This document shows positions 15,708 through 17,833 of a stretch of DNA of 17,833 nt, one piece after another. The position numbers were made by a program, and so were the translations under genes. Numbering within the stretch: position 1 is the first letter of the stretch; each line of letters starts with the position of its first letter. The notes below the pieces were generated by a model that was given only the letters and a program-made list of their open reading frames with translations, made no database searches and was not told where the DNA came from. This stretch comes from Candidatus Schekmanbacteria bacterium GWA2_38_11 (GTDB lineage: Bacteria; Schekmanbacteria; GWA2-38-11), in the NCBI GenBank assembly GCA_001790645.1, contig MGDB01000135.1, positions 1 through 17,833 of the forward strand, written 5' to 3'.

Positions 15708-16097
15708 ATGAAAAAATTTTGGGGAAATAAGGAAGGTTTTACGCTTGTAGAAATCATGGTAGCCATGATAGTTTTGTCAATAGGCCTGTTGAGTTTTTTT
15801 GCTTTAAATATGGCAATTATAAAGAGCAATGTCTTTAGTAAAGCAATTACCTACGCCACAAATCTTGCCCAGGAAAAAATCGAACAGTTGAAAAATACTC
15901 CCTACGCAAACATAACTAACCAGACTGAAACTGGAATAGGACTAAATAATGCCTTTACAAGGACCACAACAGTTCAGGAAGGAGTACCTCAGGCAAATAT
16001 GAAGACAATAACAGTTACTGTAACATGGCAGGAGATGAAACCTTTCATCTCACAAAAGCAGCACAAGGTGATTTTAACTACTGCAATAACGCAGTAA
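15708..16097 (+). CDS. pilV: PilV-family minor pilin (prepilin)
   Basis: 129 residues. Short leader MKKFWGNKEG, then cleavage before FTLVE, with Glu at +5 (residue 15), followed by the hydrophobic helix IMVAMIVLSIGLLSFFALNM. The next helix ATNLAQEKIEQLKNTPYANI is characteristic of PilV-type proteins, and a short beta region ends the chain (TITVTVTWQEMKPF). It begins 2 nt after the GspH/FimT stop, so translation is probably coupled. Its likely role is as part of the tip complex that primes type IV pilus assembly. Confidence 0.85.
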   Translation: MKKFWGNKEGFTLVEIMVAMIVLSIGLLSFFALNMAIIKSNVFSKAITYATNLAQEKIEQLKNTPYANITNQTETGIGLNNAFTRTTTVQEGVPQANMKTITVTVTWQEMKPFISQKQHKVILTTAITQ

Positions 16098-16162
16098 GAG
16101 GTAAATACTTGAATCATCAAACCCTGTTAATGAAGGGATCAAGATTATAAGGGACTAATTAA

Positions 16163-17038
16163 ATGTTAGAAAAATGGAAAGATATTAAGGGATTTACCTT
16201 AGTTGAATTATTAATTGCAGTATTAATAAGTGGTATAGTGATAATCGAGATTTACAATTTTTTTAATTATCAACAAAGGAATTATGCACTTCAGGACCAG
16301 TTAGTAGAGGTACAGCAAAATTTACGGGTAGGGATGGACGCTCTCAGCAGAGACCTCAGACCAATAGGTTATGGTGTTCCCTCTGCCACATCTCCAAGCG
16401 CTATAGAGAAAATCACTGCTGCAACAGAAAAATCTATTACTTTTTTGGCAAATCTATCAGATGTCCATACAGAATTAACAAATGATTATGATCCTGCTGC
16501 TCTTTCTCCAAATGATAGCATATTGTATGTAAATTCAAGTAATGGCTTCGCAAACGGCAACATTATCTATGTAACTGATGGGACTAAATGGGATCAGGCA
16601 ACTATCACCAGCGTATCTGGGCCATTAGGAACTTTAACCATAAGCGCACCTCTTGCCAATCCCTATTCTGTTGGTAGTACGGTCCATGTAGTTAACACAG
16701 TAACCTATACCATAGATACTACTGACAAGGAGCTAACAAGGAAGATAGATAGCGGGTCTGCTCAACCTGTTTGCAATAACTTAGATTACCTTCAGTTTAA
16801 ATACTATGATACAAACAACAATATTATTGCAAATCCTTCTCCGTATAAAAATGTTTCTCTTGATGATATTCAGAGAATCAGTGTAAGGAAGATCAGCATG
16901 CTGCTTATAGGAAAAACTTCAAGGCAAGAGCAAGGACATTCTGAGTCTGGAACGTATGAAGATGGAACTTCTTATTCAGATGGCTATCACAGGACAAGGG
17001 CTGAATCAGATGTAATGCTGAGAAATTTGGCTTTCTGA
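16163..17038 (+). CDS. pilW: PilW-family minor pilin (prepilin)
   Basis: 291 residues. Leader MLEKWKDIKG, cleavage before FTLVE with Glu 15, then the hydrophobic helix LLIAVLISGIVIIEIYNFF. A helix with QVVEVQQNLR-like pattern and MDALSRDLRPIGYG (residues about 54-70) is typical of PilW proteins. The large beta-rich C-terminal domain includes TYTIDTTDKELTRKI and NLDYLQFKYYDTNNN. The 65-nt gap from PilV holds no gene; AAGGGA about 10 nt before the ATG is a weak ribosome binding site. The order FimT-PilV-PilW-PilX matches the minor-pilin operon of type IVa systems, where PilY1 and PilE often follow. Confidence 0.87.
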   Translation: MLEKWKDIKGFTLVELLIAVLISGIVIIEIYNFFNYQQRNYALQDQLVEVQQNLRVGMDALSRDLRPIGYGVPSATSPSAIEKITAATEKSITFLANLSDVHTELTNDYDPAALSPNDSILYVNSSNGFANGNIIYVTDGTKWDQATITSVSGPLGTLTISAPLANPYSVGSTVHVVNTVTYTIDTTDKELTRKIDSGSAQPVCNNLDYLQFKYYDTNNNIIANPSPYKNVSLDDIQRISVRKISMLLIGKTSRQEQGHSESGTYEDGTSYSDGYHRTRAESDVMLRNLAF

Positions 17039-17066
17039 ATTTTATATGATACATAACATTACATCC

Positions 17067-17117
17067 TATAGACAGGACATTCCTGTTCCGTCAAGACGGG
17101 GTTTGAAAACCCCGTCT
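17067..17117. repeat. Tandem pair of palindromes between pilW and pilX
   Basis: Hairpin 1: ACAGGA-CAT-TCCTGT (17072-17086), six perfect pairs. Hairpin 2: arms AGACGGGGTTT (17094-17104) and AAACCCCGTCT (17107-17117), eleven perfect pairs; a 2-nt loop is too tight, so the last pair would open. The left flank TATAGACAGGACA nearly matches the flank of the element at 7629. There is no T-run after hairpin 2, so a terminator is less likely than a REP/BIME-like element, but it could reduce read-through into pilX. Confidence 0.5.
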
Positions 17118-17200
17118 ATCGCATTTATTGCTTTTAATAAGATAAAATATTTGTAGACAAAAAAATCAGGATTCAGATAAAAATTACCGACATTAAAAAT

Positions 17201-17833
17201 ATGAATAGAAGCTATAAAAAGAGGAAAGAATTGAAGCTATATTTAGAGGAAGAGAAAGGAGCGGTTCTTGTTCTTGCTCTCTTAATACTGGTTGCTATCA
17301 CAGTTTTAGGCATTGCTATATTGATTAACTCTACTACTGAGGTTAAGATTAGCGGAAATAACTTGACTTCTAGTGAAGCCTTCTATGCTGCTGAAAGCGG
17401 AATTCAGCATGCTTTAGCTACGATAAAAGTGATCACTGAGGATTGGACGATTTCAAGTGATAACTTTACACCCCGGCTTGCCGGTGCAACTGCCTTAAAT
17501 CCCTGGGTGAATTTTTTATCATCAGGGAATTATGTGATAACTATAAAAGATGATAACGATGAAACAGGGACTCTTGATCCTGCGAAAGATACAAATAGAA
17601 GAATCTATGTCAGGTCTGAAAGCAATACCTCATCTGGGGCAAAGAAGGTCATAGAGGTTTTAGTACAAGGGTATAAGCAGGATGACCTCTCTGTATGGTA
17701 TAATGCTATTTTTTCAGGCTCAGGTCAGAGCGGGAAGCATATTGACCAGAAAGTCATAATTGGCGGATCTGTTCATCTTCTCGGAGAAAACTCCAGCGGT
17801 GTGCAAACAGTGCCAAAAAGCGGTGTGGTTATG
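17201..17833 (+). CDS. pilX: PilX-family minor pilin, 3' partial
   Basis: Open from ATG 17201 to the window edge, 211 codons with no stop, so the C-terminus is missing. The PilX N-terminal signature is clear: EEKGAVLVLALLILVAITVLG, then a helix with NLTSSEAFYAAESGIQHALA. As in other PilX proteins, the Glu at +5 of canonical pilins is absent. The start is uncertain. ATG 17201 has no visible ribosome binding site, while TTG 17231 is preceded by GAGGA with 5-nt spacing and would give a 9-residue leader before Gly. PilX belongs to the minor-pilin tip complex and usually works with PilY1, which would lie just beyond this window. It is separated from pilW by 162 nt that contain a palindromic element. 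Confidence 0.83.
   Translation, partial: MNRSYKKRKELKLYLEEEKGAVLVLALLILVAITVLGIAILINSTTEVKISGNNLTSSEAFYAAESGIQHALATIKVITEDWTISSDNFTPRLAGATALNPWVNFLSSGNYVITIKDDNDETGTLDPAKDTNRRIYVRSESNTSSGAKKVIEVLVQGYKQDDLSVWYNAIFSGSGQSGKHIDQKVIIGGSVHLLGENSSGVQTVPKSGVVM

Noticed and set aside
16107..16146. Possible riboswitch-like hairpin between pilV and pilW (CTTGA...CCCT...AGGG...TCAAG)
   Set aside because: Only two short helices separated by an asymmetric 9-nt bulge, with no match to the c-di-GMP riboswitch motifs expected near pilus genes.
17094..17130. Intrinsic terminator after pilW
   Set aside because: The hairpin is strong but is followed by ATCGCATTTATTG with no T-run, and pilX follows in the same direction; a dispersed palindrome fits better.

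Overview
The window is AT-rich DNA from a Gram-negative (two-membrane) bacterium. The evidence is a probable lipoprotein, an outer-membrane beta-barrel ending in Phe, several signal peptides and a type IV pilus minor-pilin operon. Codon use and gene style fit an uncultured anaerobe or facultative anaerobe of the Desulfobacterota/Nitrospirota/Schekmanbacteria kind. That placement is an impression from the proteins, not a demonstrated taxonomy. Coding density is high, and no stretch over about 300 bases lacks a gene. I see no rRNA, tRNA, CRISPR array, transposase or phage gene.

Region 1 (1-11045, plus strand) holds five tightly spaced genes that look like one operon. In order they are: a 5'-truncated CHAT (caspase-like) protease fused through one membrane helix to TPRs and a CsgG/FlgT-like C-terminus; a probable lipoprotein with TPR-like, Ig-like and the same CsgG/FlgT-like C-terminus; a large secreted protein with LVIVD repeats, calcium-binding Asp repeats and a parallel beta-helix; a FadL/OmpP1- or PorV-like outer-membrane barrel; and an exported 'sensor-type' beta-propeller without a kinase. 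Every product is membrane-bound or exported. The cassette is therefore best read as an envelope-spanning assembly or surface-display system with a predicted cytoplasmic caspase-like protease. This is the most unusual content of the window.

Region 2 (11108-12355) is a single iron-sulfur F420-hydrogenase/dehydrogenase beta-subunit family protein. Region 3 (12413-13456, minus strand) is a two-gene unit: an exported TPR protein followed by a VanZ-family membrane protein. It runs convergently to region 2, with an AT-rich hairpin between them.

Region 4 (13588-14969, plus strand) diverges from region 3. It encodes a Crp/Fnr-family regulator lacking the cAMP-binding residues, a four-helix heme-copper-oxidase-like mini-protein with three conserved His, and a small CxxC protein of the hybrid-cluster-protein-associated (DUF1858) family. 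Together they suggest a nitric-oxide/nitrosative-stress or redox module. The divergent intergenic region carries an FNR-like 8/10 palindrome.

Region 5 (15019 to the end, plus strand) is a minor-pilin operon in the classical order GspH/FimT - PilV - PilW - PilX, with the last gene cut by the window edge. Several short palindromic or low-complexity elements (about 7629-7655, 10881-10920, 15058-15138, 17067-17117) look like members of dispersed repeat families. Two of them lie inside reading frames.
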